From Mycolicibacterium komossense (GTDB taxonomy: Bacteria; Actinomycetota; Actinomycetes; Mycobacteriales; Mycobacteriaceae), in NCBI RefSeq assembly GCF_025822605.1, contig NZ_JACKTY010000029.1, positions 313,236 to 377,235 of the forward strand: a stretch of 64,000 bases of DNA, in the 5' to 3' direction. Within the stretch, counting starts at the first letter, position 1. Each line of letters begins with the position of its first letter. The notes beneath the pieces were generated by a model. It did no database searches and had not been told where the DNA came from. It saw nothing but the letters and a program-made list of their open reading frames with translations. Made by a program: the position numbers and the translations under genes. Shown piece by piece: positions 16,442 through 25,743 of the stretch.

Positions 16442-16480
16442 CCCGCGCCCTGGCCACGAAGGTGGCGGTAGTGTTGCGGA

Positions 16481-17569
16481 ATGACAAGTGCGGCAGGCCC
16501 ATCCGCAGCGCCGCCGCTTCCGGTGTTCGCCGACGTCGACACGGGCGTAGACGATACTTTTGCCCTGGCCTATCTACTGGCCAGCGATGACGCCGAACTC
16601 GTCGGCATCGCCTCCACCGGCGGCAACGTGCCGGTGGAGCAGGTGTGCCGCAACAACCTGGGCCTGCTAGAGCTGTTGGAGGTCTCCGACGTGCCGGTGT
16701 CCTGCGGCTCTCCCCAACCGTTGAGCGCGCCGCTGCGCACAGCCGAGGACACCCATGGGCCGACCGGACTCGGCTACGCCGAACTACCGGCGACCGATCG
16801 AGTGCCGACAGCCCACGACTCAGCCGAGGCGTGGATATTGGCTGCGCACGCATATTCCGGTGAGCTGGTCGGATTGGTCACCGGCCCGCTGACCAATCTG
16901 GCGCTGGCCTTGCGCGCCGAACCTGCCCTGCCGACAATGGTGCGCCGACTGGTCATCATGGGCGGATCATTCGACTACCGCGGCAACACCACACCGGTAT
17001 CGGAGTGGAACATCGCCGTGGACCCGGAGGCTGCCGCCGAGGTTTTCGCCGCTTGGGGTAACGCCGGACTGCGTCCAGACACCCATGAGTTGCCCATCGT
17101 GTGCGGCTTGAACCTGACCGAGAGCATCGTGCTGACTCCGAAGATCCTGGCACGACTGGCGTCGGCGGCGGACTCCCACAGCATGACGATGAGCGTGCTC
17201 GATGAACGCGGCTACCGTTCCGCAGCGGCCAACCCCCTGATCCGGGTCCTCGAAGATGCGATGCGGTTCTATTTCGAGTTTCACTTCGACCAGGGCGAAG
17301 GATATCTGGCACACCTACATGACCCGTTTGCCGCGGCCGTCGCGTTGGACCCGGGGCTGGTGACAACCCGGACCACTACCGTCGATGTGGAACTGGACGG
17401 CACCCTGACCAGAGGTATGACGATCGCCGACTGGAATGGGCACTGGGGGCGCCCACCCAACGCGTCGATCGCCGTCGCCGGAGCAGCCGGCGCCACGGCG
17501 CCGTTGCCGACGGTGTTCTTCGACCGATTCATCGAACGGGTCGCCCCGTTCGCCCGTCGCTTCGGGTAA
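16481..17569 (+). CDS. iunH: inosine-uridine preferring nucleoside hydrolase
   Basis: A 362-residue protein. The calcium-binding signature DVDTGVDDTFAL near residues 18-29 defines the nucleoside hydrolase superfamily. LVTGPLTNLALAL and MGGSFDYRGNTTPVSEWNIAVDPEAA are further family motifs, and HDPFAAAVALDP supplies the last metal aspartate. The enzyme splits ribonucleosides to base and ribose in purine or pyrimidine salvage. It corresponds to Rv3393 and follows acrA1 by 39 bases on the same strand. It is convergent with imuB, 13 bases apart. Confidence 0.92.
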   Translation: MTSAAGPSAAPPLPVFADVDTGVDDTFALAYLLASDDAELVGIASTGGNVPVEQVCRNNLGLLELLEVSDVPVSCGSPQPLSAPLRTAEDTHGPTGLGYAELPATDRVPTAHDSAEAWILAAHAYSGELVGLVTGPLTNLALALRAEPALPTMVRRLVIMGGSFDYRGNTTPVSEWNIAVDPEAAAEVFAAWGNAGLRPDTHELPIVCGLNLTESIVLTPKILARLASAADSHSMTMSVLDERGYRSAAANPLIRVLEDAMRFYFEFHFDQGEGYLAHLHDPFAAAVALDPGLVTTRTTTVDVELDGTLTRGMTIADWNGHWGRPPNASIAVAGAAGATAPLPTVFFDRFIERVAPFARRFG

Positions 17570-17582
17570 CAGCTTTTATCGG

Positions 17583-19226
17583 CTATTCATAGACCCCCTC
17601 CACGTACCATCGGCTGCGCCGGTAGCACAGCAGGAGCGCCGGTCCGGATTCGCTTGCCGCGGAACCACTTTCCAGCAACACCTGGACCCGAGCAGTGCGT
17701 CCGGCCTGCTCTGCCTTCGGATCCCACCACCGTTCGTCTACCGACCACGGCCCTGCCCACCAGCGCAACCGACCCGCGAAGACGAGATCGACACCGGAAC
17801 GGGATGGTCCGCCGTTGCGACGGGCGGGACTACCCGGATCCGCCGGGGTGTCCAGCTGCGCGGGTTCCGCCGAGAACAGGCCACGGCCGGTCACCCGGAC
17901 CGGATTGCCCTGCACATCAAGCAGTTCCACCGGATCGTCGAGCAGCACCGTCGGCGACGGCTCCGGTAACCGTCCCGGCCACGGTTGGCTGGGGTCGGCA
18001 CGCGGTGTGAGTTCGTCCCCCAAGGGCACCCAGGTGATGCGTTCGGCGGGCCCGCGACCACCACTGAGCACCGGTATCTGCACAGCTTCGGGGCCAAGAA
18101 GCCCCTGCACCCGGATCAGTGCACGCCTGGCCCGCAGCCGGTCATCGTCACCGGCGCCACCCCACAGCGGTAGTTGCAGTGCACCCGCGGAGACCACCTC
18201 GACCGGCTGCAACCGCAGTGAGGTGATGGGGGCCGTCGGCCGATCACCGGCATGGCGCCTGTTCAGCCAGCCGTCCAATTGCCAGCGGACCCGATCGGCG
18301 GTGGCATCCTCGGTCAACGGTTCGGCACACCGCCACACCCGGCTCAGCTGTTCGCCGTTGGCGGTGACGGCGTGAATGGCCAGCCGAGTGCACCCGACAC
18401 CGCCCGCCTCCAGAGTCCGGTGCAACTGACCGGCCAGCGACCGACCAGCGAAGGCAGCGGCGTCGATCCGGTCGATCGGCGGATCGCAATCCATGACGGC
18501 GTCGAGCTCAGGGAGTGGTTCCCGGCCAGAAGGGCCCCGCATCGGTTCGGCCCGCGCCAGCCGGTGCGCCACCAACGCGTCCGCACCAAACCGCGACACA
18601 ACATCCGCCCGAGTCAGCGCAGCGAACTGGCCGATGGTACGAATTCCCATGCGCCACAAGAGATCTACCAGATCGTCGCGGCCAGGCGCCGAGAGACTGG
18701 GCTCGGTGGCGAGCTGCCGAATCGACAGCGCGGACAAGAACACCGCATCCTCGCCCGGTTCGATGACCCGACCTGCCCTGGCCGCGAAAACGGCCGTAGG
18801 CAGTTGATCGGCGATCCCCACCTGACATTCGGCCTGAGCCGCCGCCACCGCGTCGACCAATTTTTCCGCAGCAGCGTGTTCGGATCCGAAATAGCGCGCC
18901 GCTCCGCGCACCGACAGCACCAACAGCCCGGGCCGCAGCACCTCGGCACGCGGCACCAAGTCATCCACCGTGACCGTCACCCTTTCGAAGAAGCGGGCAT
19001 CACGGCTGGGATCGGCGGCCACGACGTGCAGATCCGGACAGCGCGCCTGCGATTCGCGCCTGCGCAGCCCACGGCGCACGCCGGCCGACCGCGCCGCCGA
19101 CGAACAGGCGATCACCCGATTCGCCAGTGTCACCGCGACCGGCGCGGTCGCCGGTAAACCGACCGCAGCTGCGGCGGCCACCGCAGGCCAGTCCATGCAC
19201 CAGATCGCCAACACCCGTGAGGACAC
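17583..19226 (-). CDS. imuB: ImuB, inactive Y-family polymerase of the mutasome
   Basis: A 547-residue protein from GTG 19226, one base after the imuA' stop, so translation is probably coupled. It matches M. tuberculosis Rv3394c: VLAIWCMDWPAVAAAAAVGL at the N-terminus, where active Y-polymerases have a metal-binding DxD. The catalytic aspartates are therefore missing (WCMDWPA). A beta-clamp-binding candidate, LQLPLWG, is seen in the C-terminal half. ImuB is the adapter that links ImuA' and the DnaE2 polymerase to the sliding clamp in damage-induced mutagenesis. The frame is open upstream to 19382, overlapping imuA', which is not used. Confidence 0.92.
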   Translation of the reverse strand: MSSRVLAIWCMDWPAVAAAAAVGLPATAPVAVTLANRVIACSSAARSAGVRRGLRRRESQARCPDLHVVAADPSRDARFFERVTVTVDDLVPRAEVLRPGLLVLSVRGAARYFGSEHAAAEKLVDAVAAAQAECQVGIADQLPTAVFAARAGRVIEPGEDAVFLSALSIRQLATEPSLSAPGRDDLVDLLWRMGIRTIGQFAALTRADVVSRFGADALVAHRLARAEPMRGPSGREPLPELDAVMDCDPPIDRIDAAAFAGRSLAGQLHRTLEAGGVGCTRLAIHAVTANGEQLSRVWRCAEPLTEDATADRVRWQLDGWLNRRHAGDRPTAPITSLRLQPVEVVSAGALQLPLWGGAGDDDRLRARRALIRVQGLLGPEAVQIPVLSGGRGPAERITWVPLGDELTPRADPSQPWPGRLPEPSPTVLLDDPVELLDVQGNPVRVTGRGLFSAEPAQLDTPADPGSPARRNGGPSRSGVDLVFAGRLRWWAGPWSVDERWWDPKAEQAGRTARVQVLLESGSAASESGPALLLCYRRSRWYVEGVYE

Positions 19227-19227
19227 G

Positions 19228-19920
19228 TCAACCCACCCGCGCCCTCGTCCGTGCCCCAGGCCCGACCATCCGTCCCCTGGCCCGCATCGCCAACCGAACC
19301 CGACTGATCCGACCGACACCGGGCACCGAACCACCTGACATCTCGTAACCACAGACCCTGGCGTCCAGCCGGATCGGTGCACCCTGCCAGTCGCCGCCCG
19401 TGACCAGCAGGGTGCACCCCTTATGGTGTGCGCGGGCCGTCACCGCCCTGGCCCGACTCGGCGGCACAATACGGCCGCCCAGCCCGAGCACCACCAGGTC
19501 CATCCCGTCCATCAACACCGCGGCAACCTCCACCGGATCGGTCCCTGGATCCGGGATCATCGCGAGCCGGCTCAGGTCAGCCCCCATCTCCGCAGCAGCC
19601 AGTAGCCCAGCACCCGCATGGCCGATCAGTGCCACATGTCCACCGGCAGCAGTCACCGCGGCCGCCATGCTCAGCGGAAGCGACCGTGCTCCGGTCAGCA
19701 CCGCCACCGACCCCCTCGGCAATCCGGCCGGCAGCAGTTCGACCAGCGATTCGGGGATCGGCAGCAAACTATTGGAGCTGGGCAGGAGATCAGTACTGCT
19801 ACTCTGACCGCGGCGCCCCGCCCCCACTTTCCCGGAGACGGCCGCCATCTTGCTACGCAGCTGTTGCAGCTGCTCAGCGCGGTCATTCCGCGCTTGATCA
19901 GGAGCAAGTGCCGCCGTCAT
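19228..19920 (-). CDS. imuA': ImuA', mutasome accessory protein
   Basis: A 230-residue protein, equivalent of Rv3395c. It has a RecA-like central region ([20 protein letters not shown], then [21 protein letters not shown]) without a perfect Walker A motif, and a basic C-terminus that in ImuA' contacts ImuB. ATG 19920 is chosen because AAAGG stands at correct spacing and because the LexA box at 19956-19971 would otherwise lie inside the coding region. It heads the two-gene imuA'-imuB operon; dnaE2 is not in the window. Confidence 0.88.
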   Translation of the reverse strand: MTAALAPDQARNDRAEQLQQLRSKMAAVSGKVGAGRRGQSSSTDLLPSSNSLLPIPESLVELLPAGLPRGSVAVLTGARSLPLSMAAAVTAAGGHVALIGHAGAGLLAAAEMGADLSRLAMIPDPGTDPVEVAAVLMDGMDLVVLGLGGRIVPPSRARAVTARAHHKGCTLLVTGGDWQGAPIRLDARVCGYEMSGGSVPGVGRISRVRLAMRARGRMVGPGARTRARVG

Positions 19921-19955
19921 CGCCCGCCTTTCAGCACGGTCCATATTCGCTGTGT

Positions 19956-19971
19956 TCGAATATATGTTCGA
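19956..19971 (-). promoter_or_regulatory. LexA-binding SOS box of imuA'-imuB
   Basis: TCGAATATATGTTCGA differs at one base from the mycobacterial SOS box TCGAAC-N4-GTTCGA. It lies 35 bases upstream of the imuA' start and in the promoter region of the operon. This fits the known LexA/RecA control of ImuA' and ImuB. Confidence 0.85.
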
Positions 19972-20104
19972 TACGGCGAGTAAACACCCACCCACCGACA
20001 GCGTCAAGCGGCCAGAGACGCCAGATACCGACGGTGCAGATGAGGCTCACGTGCCGATATCAACGCCCGAACTGCCGTCCGAACAATATTGACTTTGACC
20101 AATG

Positions 20105-20124
20105 GTGTCATTGACAAATGTCAC
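20105..20124. promoter_or_regulatory. imperfect palindrome in the promoter region of the lipase-monooxygenase operon
   Basis: GTGTCATTGACAAATGTCAC pairs at 14 of 20 positions (GTGnCATT....AATGnCAC). It overlaps a possible -35 element TTGACA (20111-20116), with a weak -10 candidate TGTATT (20135-20140). It is 55 bases upstream of the first gene of the operon at 20180, so it could be the operator for the operon's own MerR-type regulator. Confidence 0.45.
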
Positions 20125-20179
20125 TATTTACCGTTGTATTCGAGTACTCCGAACGGAGCCAGGAAAACGGAGGTCATCG

Positions 20180-21208
20180 ATGACAGCGTTTCCGTCGAGG
20201 CCGACGCCGACGCGGTTGCCGACGGTCCAGACCGGCCCCGAGCCTCGCGGCTCGGTCCGGTCCCGGATCACGGCGGAGATCAGCGCCAGAACGCTGCGTC
20301 AGATCAGCGCGGTACTGCCACCGGAACGGGCCTGGGGCCTGTGGGCATCGCGCCAGATCGTCGCCAACATCATGAACACCTTCGGCCCGAGAATGGCGGG
20401 AACCGTCGTCGAACCGGTCGACGAAACCCTGCCCGACGGCCGCCGCGTCGTCGGTGAATGGGTCCGCGCCGCCGGTGTCGCCGGCGTCGGCGACACCGGC
20501 TCGGCCATCTACTTCCTGCACGGCAGCGGATATGCGCTGTGCTCGCCGCGGACCCACCGACGGCTGACCTCTTGGCTGTCGGCACTCACCGCACTGCCGG
20601 TGTTCTGCATCGACTACCGGTTGGCGCCCAGGCACCGCTTCCCCACCGCCGCCGATGACACCCACGCCGGCTGGGACTGGCTGCGCACCGTCTGCGCCCT
20701 ACCGCCGCAACGCATCGTCGTCGCCGGCGACTCCGCAGGTGGACACCTCGCCGTAGATCTGTTGCTGCACAACCCCACCACCCCTCGACCGGCGGCGCTG
20801 GTGCTGTTCTCACCGCTGATCGATCTGACGTTCACCCTGGCACGCGATCAGGAACAGCTACGGCGTGACCCAGCGATCAGAGCTGCCGACGCCGCTCGAC
20901 TGGTCCAGTTGTACTGCGGCGACGCCGATCCGACTCATCCGCGGCTCACCCACCTCCTCGCGGCAGCAGCCACACCGTTGCCCCGCACCCTGATCCAGGC
21001 CGGCGGCGCCGAGATGCTCGTCGCGGATGCCCGCCACCTGGCCGCCAGCATCAACGCCGGCGGCGGTGAGTGCGAACTGCAGATCTGGCCCGACCAAGTG
21101 CACGTCTTCCAGGCGTTGCCGCGGTTGACACCAGAAGCCGCAGCGGCAATGCGTCACGCCGCCGGCTTCATCACCGATTCCCTGGAGGCCACCAGATGTT
21201 CGGAATGA
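20180..21208 (+). CDS. alpha/beta hydrolase, HSL/LipR-like esterase
   Basis: A 342-residue hydrolase from ATG 20180 with GGAGGT at good spacing. Hormone-sensitive-lipase group motifs are present: YFLHGSGYALCSPRTHRR (oxyanion HGSG in place of HGGG), FCIDYRLAPRHRFP, the nucleophile elbow VVAGDSAGGHLA, and a C-terminal PDQVHVFQALP with the catalytic His. Likely substrates are short or medium-chain esters, such as the products of the downstream Baeyer-Villiger-type monooxygenase. The gene set resembles the M. tuberculosis mymA operon, where LipR (Rv3084) lies beside MymA. It overlaps the following SDR gene by 13 bases. Confidence 0.88.
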   Translation: MTAFPSRPTPTRLPTVQTGPEPRGSVRSRITAEISARTLRQISAVLPPERAWGLWASRQIVANIMNTFGPRMAGTVVEPVDETLPDGRRVVGEWVRAAGVAGVGDTGSAIYFLHGSGYALCSPRTHRRLTSWLSALTALPVFCIDYRLAPRHRFPTAADDTHAGWDWLRTVCALPPQRIVVAGDSAGGHLAVDLLLHNPTTPRPAALVLFSPLIDLTFTLARDQEQLRRDPAIRAADAARLVQLYCGDADPTHPRLTHLLAAAATPLPRTLIQAGGAEMLVADARHLAASINAGGGECELQIWPDQVHVFQALPRLTPEAAAAMRHAAGFITDSLEATRCSE

Positions 21209-22041
21209 CCAAGCGCAGCCAGGACGGCGATGCGGTGATCACCGGCGCGGGCAGCGGAATCGGGGCCGCCTTCGCGCTCGAACTCGCCGATCGCGGAAAC
21301 CGCGTCATCTGCAGCGATATCGACGAGACCGCAGCGCAACGCACCGTCAGCGCTATCCACGACAACGGTGGGACCGCGATCGCCACGCGCTGCGACGTCA
21401 CACAGATCCAGGATGTCAACACCCTTGCCGCCCAGGCTCGATCATGGTTCGACGGACCGCCGACGCTGGTGGTCAACAATGCCGGTGTCGGGGCGGGCGG
21501 TCATCCGATCGGCGACATCCCGCTCGAGGACTGGGCCTGGACCCTGGACGTCAACCTGTGGGGCGCTATTCACGGCTGCCATGTCTTCGCCCCGATTCTG
21601 CGTGACGCCGGGCCCTCGAACAGGCCAAGTGGCATCATCAACGTCGCGTCCGCCGCCTCCTTCGGCGCCGCACCGGGGATGGCCGCATACAACGTCAGCA
21701 AGGCTGCGGTGCTGTCACTGTCGGAGACGCTGGCCGCCGAACTGTCCGGCAGCGGTGTGCACGTCACCGTGCTGTGCCCGACCTTCGTCAAGACCAACAT
21801 CGTCAACGCCGGCCGGATCACCAGCGGATCCACCGACTTGGCGGACCGGCTGATGCGGTGGACGGGAATCTCGGCAGAGCGCACCGCCCGGATGTGTCTG
21901 GACACCTACGACCGCGGTGGCCTGTACTGCATGCCACAACTCGACGCCAGAATCGGCTGGGGAATCAAACGACTCGCCCCGCAGACCTTCACCCGCACAG
22001 TCGGTTTGGTCACCCGCATCTCCCACGCTGTCAGTTCGTAA
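21196..22041 (+). CDS. short-chain dehydrogenase/reductase (SadH-like)
   Basis: A 281-residue classical SDR: AVITGAGSGIGAAFALELAD for cofactor binding, LVVNNAGVGAGGH, catalytic NVASAASFG and YNVSKAAVLSLSE (Tyr-x3-Lys). ATG 21196 is used because CTGGAGG is 7 bases upstream; ATG 21205 would form an ATGA overlap with the lipase stop and is the alternative. The position matches sadH (Rv3085) of the mymA operon, which probably interconverts alcohol and ketone for the monooxygenase. The substrate is unknown. Confidence 0.9.
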   Translation: MFGMTKRSQDGDAVITGAGSGIGAAFALELADRGNRVICSDIDETAAQRTVSAIHDNGGTAIATRCDVTQIQDVNTLAAQARSWFDGPPTLVVNNAGVGAGGHPIGDIPLEDWAWTLDVNLWGAIHGCHVFAPILRDAGPSNRPSGIINVASAASFGAAPGMAAYNVSKAAVLSLSETLAAELSGSGVHVTVLCPTFVKTNIVNAGRITSGSTDLADRLMRWTGISAERTARMCLDTYDRGGLYCMPQLDARIGWGIKRLAPQTFTRTVGLVTRISHAVSS

Positions 22042-22061
22042 CACCCTCACAAGGAGACACA

Positions 22062-22982
22062 ATGGCTATCGACATGGACACCATGCTCGCCAAGATCAAG
22101 GATCGGCAGTGGGCGCTGGCCGATATCGACTGGGACGCTCCCGGCGCGGAGACCATCAGCGACGAGTTCCGGCCGAAGCTCAAGGCGTTCATGGCCGATC
22201 TGTGCTGGATCGAGAATGTCGGCGCCCGCGGATTCGCCGCGATGGCCAAGAAGGCTCCCACTCCCACGTTGGCCGAGATCTACCGCTATTTCCACGCCGA
22301 GGAGCAGCGGCACGCCAATGCCGAACTGGCCCTGATGAAACGCTGGGGCATGCTCGACGACGGGGAAATGCCGGAACCGAATGTCAACATCCGTCTTGCC
22401 ATCGAATGGCTTGACCGCTACGCCGACGGCATGTCACTGGCCATCCTGGGCACCGTCATCCCGATGCTCGAAGTGGCCCTCGACGGCGCACTGCTGAAGT
22501 TCCTGCTCGACGAGGTCGACGACCCTGTCTGCCACCAGGTCTTCGAGAGGATCAACAACGACGAATCCCGGCATATCGCGGTCGATTTCGAGGTGCTGAA
22601 CATGATCGGTCACGCCACCGCACGCAAGTTGGCGATCGACTTCGTCGGCAACGTCGCTACTCCCGGTGTCATCATCGGCGCACTGATGTACGTCCCACTG
22701 CTCAATCGGATGCGCAACAACATCGTCGGGATGGGCCTGGAACCCGAGCGGCTCTACAAGGCCATGATGCGTTTCAAGGAGCTCGGCGGACGCAGTGAAT
22801 ACACCTGGCGGGTGCCGACGTATCAGATCCTCAAGCTGCACGCCCGGATGGTGGTCAACCCGAACAACCCGTATCACTGGGTCGCCAACCCGGCGGTGTG
22901 GGCCAGTGACCGCTACCCGAAGGCACTGCTGCGCCCCATCCCGTCGTGGTTCAAGGAACTGACCTACAAGCCGGCGGCCTGA
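22062..22982 (+). CDS. ferritin-like diiron protein
   Basis: A 306-residue all-helical protein, start set by AAGGAGACACA before ATG 22062. Diiron ligands typical of ferritin-like carboxylate proteins are visible in order: E in LCWIENVGARG, E-E-x-x-H in FHAEEQRHANAELA, E in VIPMLEVALDG, and E-x-x-H in NNDESRHIAVDFE. Such proteins can be oxygenases, desaturase-like enzymes or oxidases. Its place between an SDR and a flavin monooxygenase suggests oxidation of a lipid-like substrate. No such gene belongs to the M. tuberculosis mymA operon as I recall it, so this is a variant feature. Confidence 0.75.
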   Translation: MAIDMDTMLAKIKDRQWALADIDWDAPGAETISDEFRPKLKAFMADLCWIENVGARGFAAMAKKAPTPTLAEIYRYFHAEEQRHANAELALMKRWGMLDDGEMPEPNVNIRLAIEWLDRYADGMSLAILGTVIPMLEVALDGALLKFLLDEVDDPVCHQVFERINNDESRHIAVDFEVLNMIGHATARKLAIDFVGNVATPGVIIGALMYVPLLNRMRNNIVGMGLEPERLYKAMMRFKELGGRSEYTWRVPTYQILKLHARMVVNPNNPYHWVANPAVWASDRYPKALLRPIPSWFKELTYKPAA

Positions 22983-22983
22983 C

Positions 22984-24489
22984 ATGCCGATCCACGACAC
23001 TCTCATCATCGGTGCCGGCTTCACCGGCCTCGGTGCCGCCATCAAACTCAAACAAGCCGGCGTCGACGACATCGTGATCGTCGAACGCAGTGACCGGGTC
23101 GGCGGAACCTGGCGCGACAACACCTATCCCGGGATCGCCTGCGACATCCCATCGCTGCTGTACTCGTTCTCGTTCGTCAAGAACCCGACGTGGTCACGCG
23201 CCTACCCCACCGGCAGCGAGATCTGCGCGCACATCGAGGATCTGACCGACCAGTTCGGGCTGCGTCAGCTCATCCGGTTCGACACCGAGATCACCGGACT
23301 GACCTTCATCGAGAGCACCGGCGTCTGGACGGCGACCACCAAGGGTCGCAAGCGGTTCCAGGCCCGCACGGTGGTGCTGGCGTCGGGCCCGCTGGCCGAT
23401 CACAAGTTCCCGGAGATCCGCGGGATCGACAGCTATGCAGGCCACAAGATCCACAGCGCCGCCTGGGACCACGACTACGATTTCGCCGGCAAACGCGTCG
23501 CGGTGATCGGGACCGGTGCCAGCGCCGTCCAGATCGTGCCCGAACTGGTCAAGACCGCCGAGTTCGTCAAGGTCTTTCAGCGCACCCCGGGCTGGGTCCT
23601 CCCCCGGCTGGACCCCACAATGCCCGCGGCCGTCCAATCGCTCTTCGCGAAAGTCCCTGCCACTCAGGAGTTTGCGCGCCAAGTTCTGTTCTGGGGACAC
23701 GAGGCCAGCGCGACCGCGCTGGTCTGGAAATCCCCGCTGTCATCGGTGGTCGCCCGCATCGGAAAAGCCCACCTACGCCGGGCCGTAGCCGACCCGTGGC
23801 TGCGCCGCCAACTCACGCCGGATTTCACCCCCGGCTGCAAGCGGATGCTGGTCTCCAGCGACTATTACCCTGCGCTGCAACGGGATAACTGCAAACTCAT
23901 CGACTGGCCGATCGCCACGCTGAGCCCGGTAGGCATCCGCACCAGCGACGGCATCGAGCACCACTTCGATGCCATCGTATTCGCCACCGGCTACGACGTG
24001 CATCTGTCCGGGCCGCCGTTTCCGGTCACCGGACTGGGCGGCCGATCGCTGCAGCAGGACTGGTCCGGGCATGCGCAGGCCTACAAGAGCGCCAGCGCGC
24101 ACGGCTACCCGAATCTGTTCTTCATGTGCGGACCGAACTCCGGCCCGGGCCACAACTCTCTGCTGGTTTTCGTCGAAGGCCAACTGGACTACCTGGTCGC
24201 GGGCGTCACCACGATTCTCGACAACGATCTGCGGTGCCTCGATGTCCGCGAGGACATTCAGCGCGCCTACAACCAACAGATCCAGCGTCGGCTGTCCCGC
24301 ACCACCTGGATGTCGGGTTGCAACAGCTGGTATCTGACCGCGGACGGTTTCAACGCGTCGATGTACCCGGGCTTCGCCACCCAGTATCTTCGACAGATGC
24401 GGGAATTCCGGTACGAGGACTACACAGCCGTCGAACGCGAGGCGGGACGACGCACGACGCCCGTCAGCCGCACTGCCACCCTGGCCTGA
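22984..24489 (+). CDS. flavin-containing monooxygenase, Baeyer-Villiger type (MymA-like)
   Basis: A 501-residue FAD/NADPH monooxygenase starting one base after the previous stop. FAD site: IIGAGFTGLGAAIKLKQAG. The Baeyer-Villiger fingerprint F/Y-x-G-x3-H-x3-W is present as YAGHKIHSAAWD. NADPH site: VAVIGTGASAVQIVPEL. A late FATGYDVHL motif is also typical. It resembles MymA (Rv3083), which inserts oxygen into ketones or thioethers and influences envelope lipids. The neighbouring esterase could hydrolyse the ester formed. Confidence 0.9.
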   Translation: MPIHDTLIIGAGFTGLGAAIKLKQAGVDDIVIVERSDRVGGTWRDNTYPGIACDIPSLLYSFSFVKNPTWSRAYPTGSEICAHIEDLTDQFGLRQLIRFDTEITGLTFIESTGVWTATTKGRKRFQARTVVLASGPLADHKFPEIRGIDSYAGHKIHSAAWDHDYDFAGKRVAVIGTGASAVQIVPELVKTAEFVKVFQRTPGWVLPRLDPTMPAAVQSLFAKVPATQEFARQVLFWGHEASATALVWKSPLSSVVARIGKAHLRRAVADPWLRRQLTPDFTPGCKRMLVSSDYYPALQRDNCKLIDWPIATLSPVGIRTSDGIEHHFDAIVFATGYDVHLSGPPFPVTGLGGRSLQQDWSGHAQAYKSASAHGYPNLFFMCGPNSGPGHNSLLVFVEGQLDYLVAGVTTILDNDLRCLDVREDIQRAYNQQIQRRLSRTTWMSGCNSWYLTADGFNASMYPGFATQYLRQMREFRYEDYTAVEREAGRRTTPVSRTATLA

Positions 24490-24513
24490 CCCGGCGACCG
24501 ACAAGTTCCCGAG

Positions 24514-25443
24514 ATGGCATCCGCCAAGGAGCCCCGCCCACCGGTCGGCCCGATCGCCAGCATCCTGGCGAACCTGCGTCGTGCGCCGCGACGTGTGCGT
24601 CGGGGTTCACAGGAGGTCATCGAGAACGCGGTGTCCCAGCTGTTCGACGTCGCGGTCCGCGCACCGCAGGCCGAGGCGGCGGCCGCCTCGGGCGAATACC
24701 GCATCGACGACCTGGCGCGGTTGGCCGGTACCACTACTCGCAACGTCCGCGTCTACCGCGACCGCGGGCTGCTGCATCCACCATTGCGGGTCGGCCGGAT
24801 CGCGCTGTTCAACGACACCCATCTCACCCGGCTGCGCCTGATCACCTCGATGCTCGACCGCGGCTACAACATCTCCCACGTGCACGAGATGCTCAGCGCG
24901 TGGGAGCAAGGCAAGGATCTCAGTGCCGTGCTGGGTCTGGAATCGGCGATCGTCGGCACCTGGGCGACAGAGAAACCCGCGACCATGGCGCATGCCGAGG
25001 CCACGCAGCTGATCGACGATCCGGTCGCGTTCGAGCGATTGGTCGCCTCCGGCCTGATCCAGATCGATGACGACGAGGGCACCGCGACCGTCCTCCGCCC
25101 CACGCTGATCGAGGCGTTCAACGAAATTCGCACCTACGGCGTGGGAATCGGCACCCTGATCGATATCCATGAGCAGGTGTTCCCGTTGATCGACCAGATC
25201 AGCGGAATTCTGGTGCGCGCGGGCGCTGAGCACGTACTCGACAAGATCAAACCCGGCGAGTCACTGCCGGGTGATACCGAGATCGCCGAGCTGATCACCA
25301 TGCTGGTCCGGTTCCGCACCCAGGCTGTCGCGGCGGTGACGGCGACGCTGGCCCAGTCGATCGAATCGACTATCGAGTCGCTGGTGAGCCAGTTGTTGGC
25401 CGATTTCATTGAGCAGCGGGATGATTCGGGCGCTGACGAGTAG
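24514..25443 (+). CDS. MerR-family transcriptional regulator
   Basis: A 309-residue regulator ends the operon. After about 65 residues of basic, poorly conserved sequence comes a MerR DNA-binding domain: YRIDDLARLAGTTTRNVRVY, then DRGLLHPPLRVGRIALFNDT, with a C-terminal coiled, helical effector part including ELITMLVRFRTQAVAAVTA. Long MerR proteins of this type accompany monooxygenase operons in actinobacteria and may sense a hydrophobic ligand. The imperfect palindrome at 20105-20124 is its best candidate site. A decayed relative of its C-terminus lies at 34037-34175. Confidence 0.85.
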   Translation: MASAKEPRPPVGPIASILANLRRAPRRVRRGSQEVIENAVSQLFDVAVRAPQAEAAAASGEYRIDDLARLAGTTTRNVRVYRDRGLLHPPLRVGRIALFNDTHLTRLRLITSMLDRGYNISHVHEMLSAWEQGKDLSAVLGLESAIVGTWATEKPATMAHAEATQLIDDPVAFERLVASGLIQIDDDEGTATVLRPTLIEAFNEIRTYGVGIGTLIDIHEQVFPLIDQISGILVRAGAEHVLDKIKPGESLPGDTEIAELITMLVRFRTQAVAAVTATLAQSIESTIESLVSQLLADFIEQRDDSGADE

Positions 25444-25743
25444 ACCCACGCGCGCGTGCCGACCATTCGTACGATTTGCCTCGGCACCACAGTTTCTGCC
25501 GGTCGACGCGGGCCGCGTCTCGCGGTGGTTACCCTGCCACACACTTCCGACGACGCCTGATCATCGGATTTCGACAACCCAGCGATAGAGAACGGCCGAA
25601 TCGCACCCACACGTGGAAACCGGCCTGCGAAATGCGTATCGATGCAACACGTCATCCACTGATCTCGTAGTCACAACCGCTACTGACGGCGGCGAACGGC
25701 ACCACAATGGTGAACAACCAACCGCCAGAGAGTGAATCCAAGG
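25444..25743. other. 300-base intergenic region, start of the ABC-transporter island
   Basis: No ORF with family features, no strong terminator hairpin and no clear promoter could be identified. It separates the MerR gene from the first permease gene and presumably carries the promoter of the transporter operon. Confidence 0.4.

Noticed and set aside
19226..19382. N-terminal extension of ImuB from an upstream start at 19382
   Set aside because: The extension lies inside imuA' and reads as Gly/Arg/Trp-rich low-complexity sequence; GTG 19226 matches the known family start.
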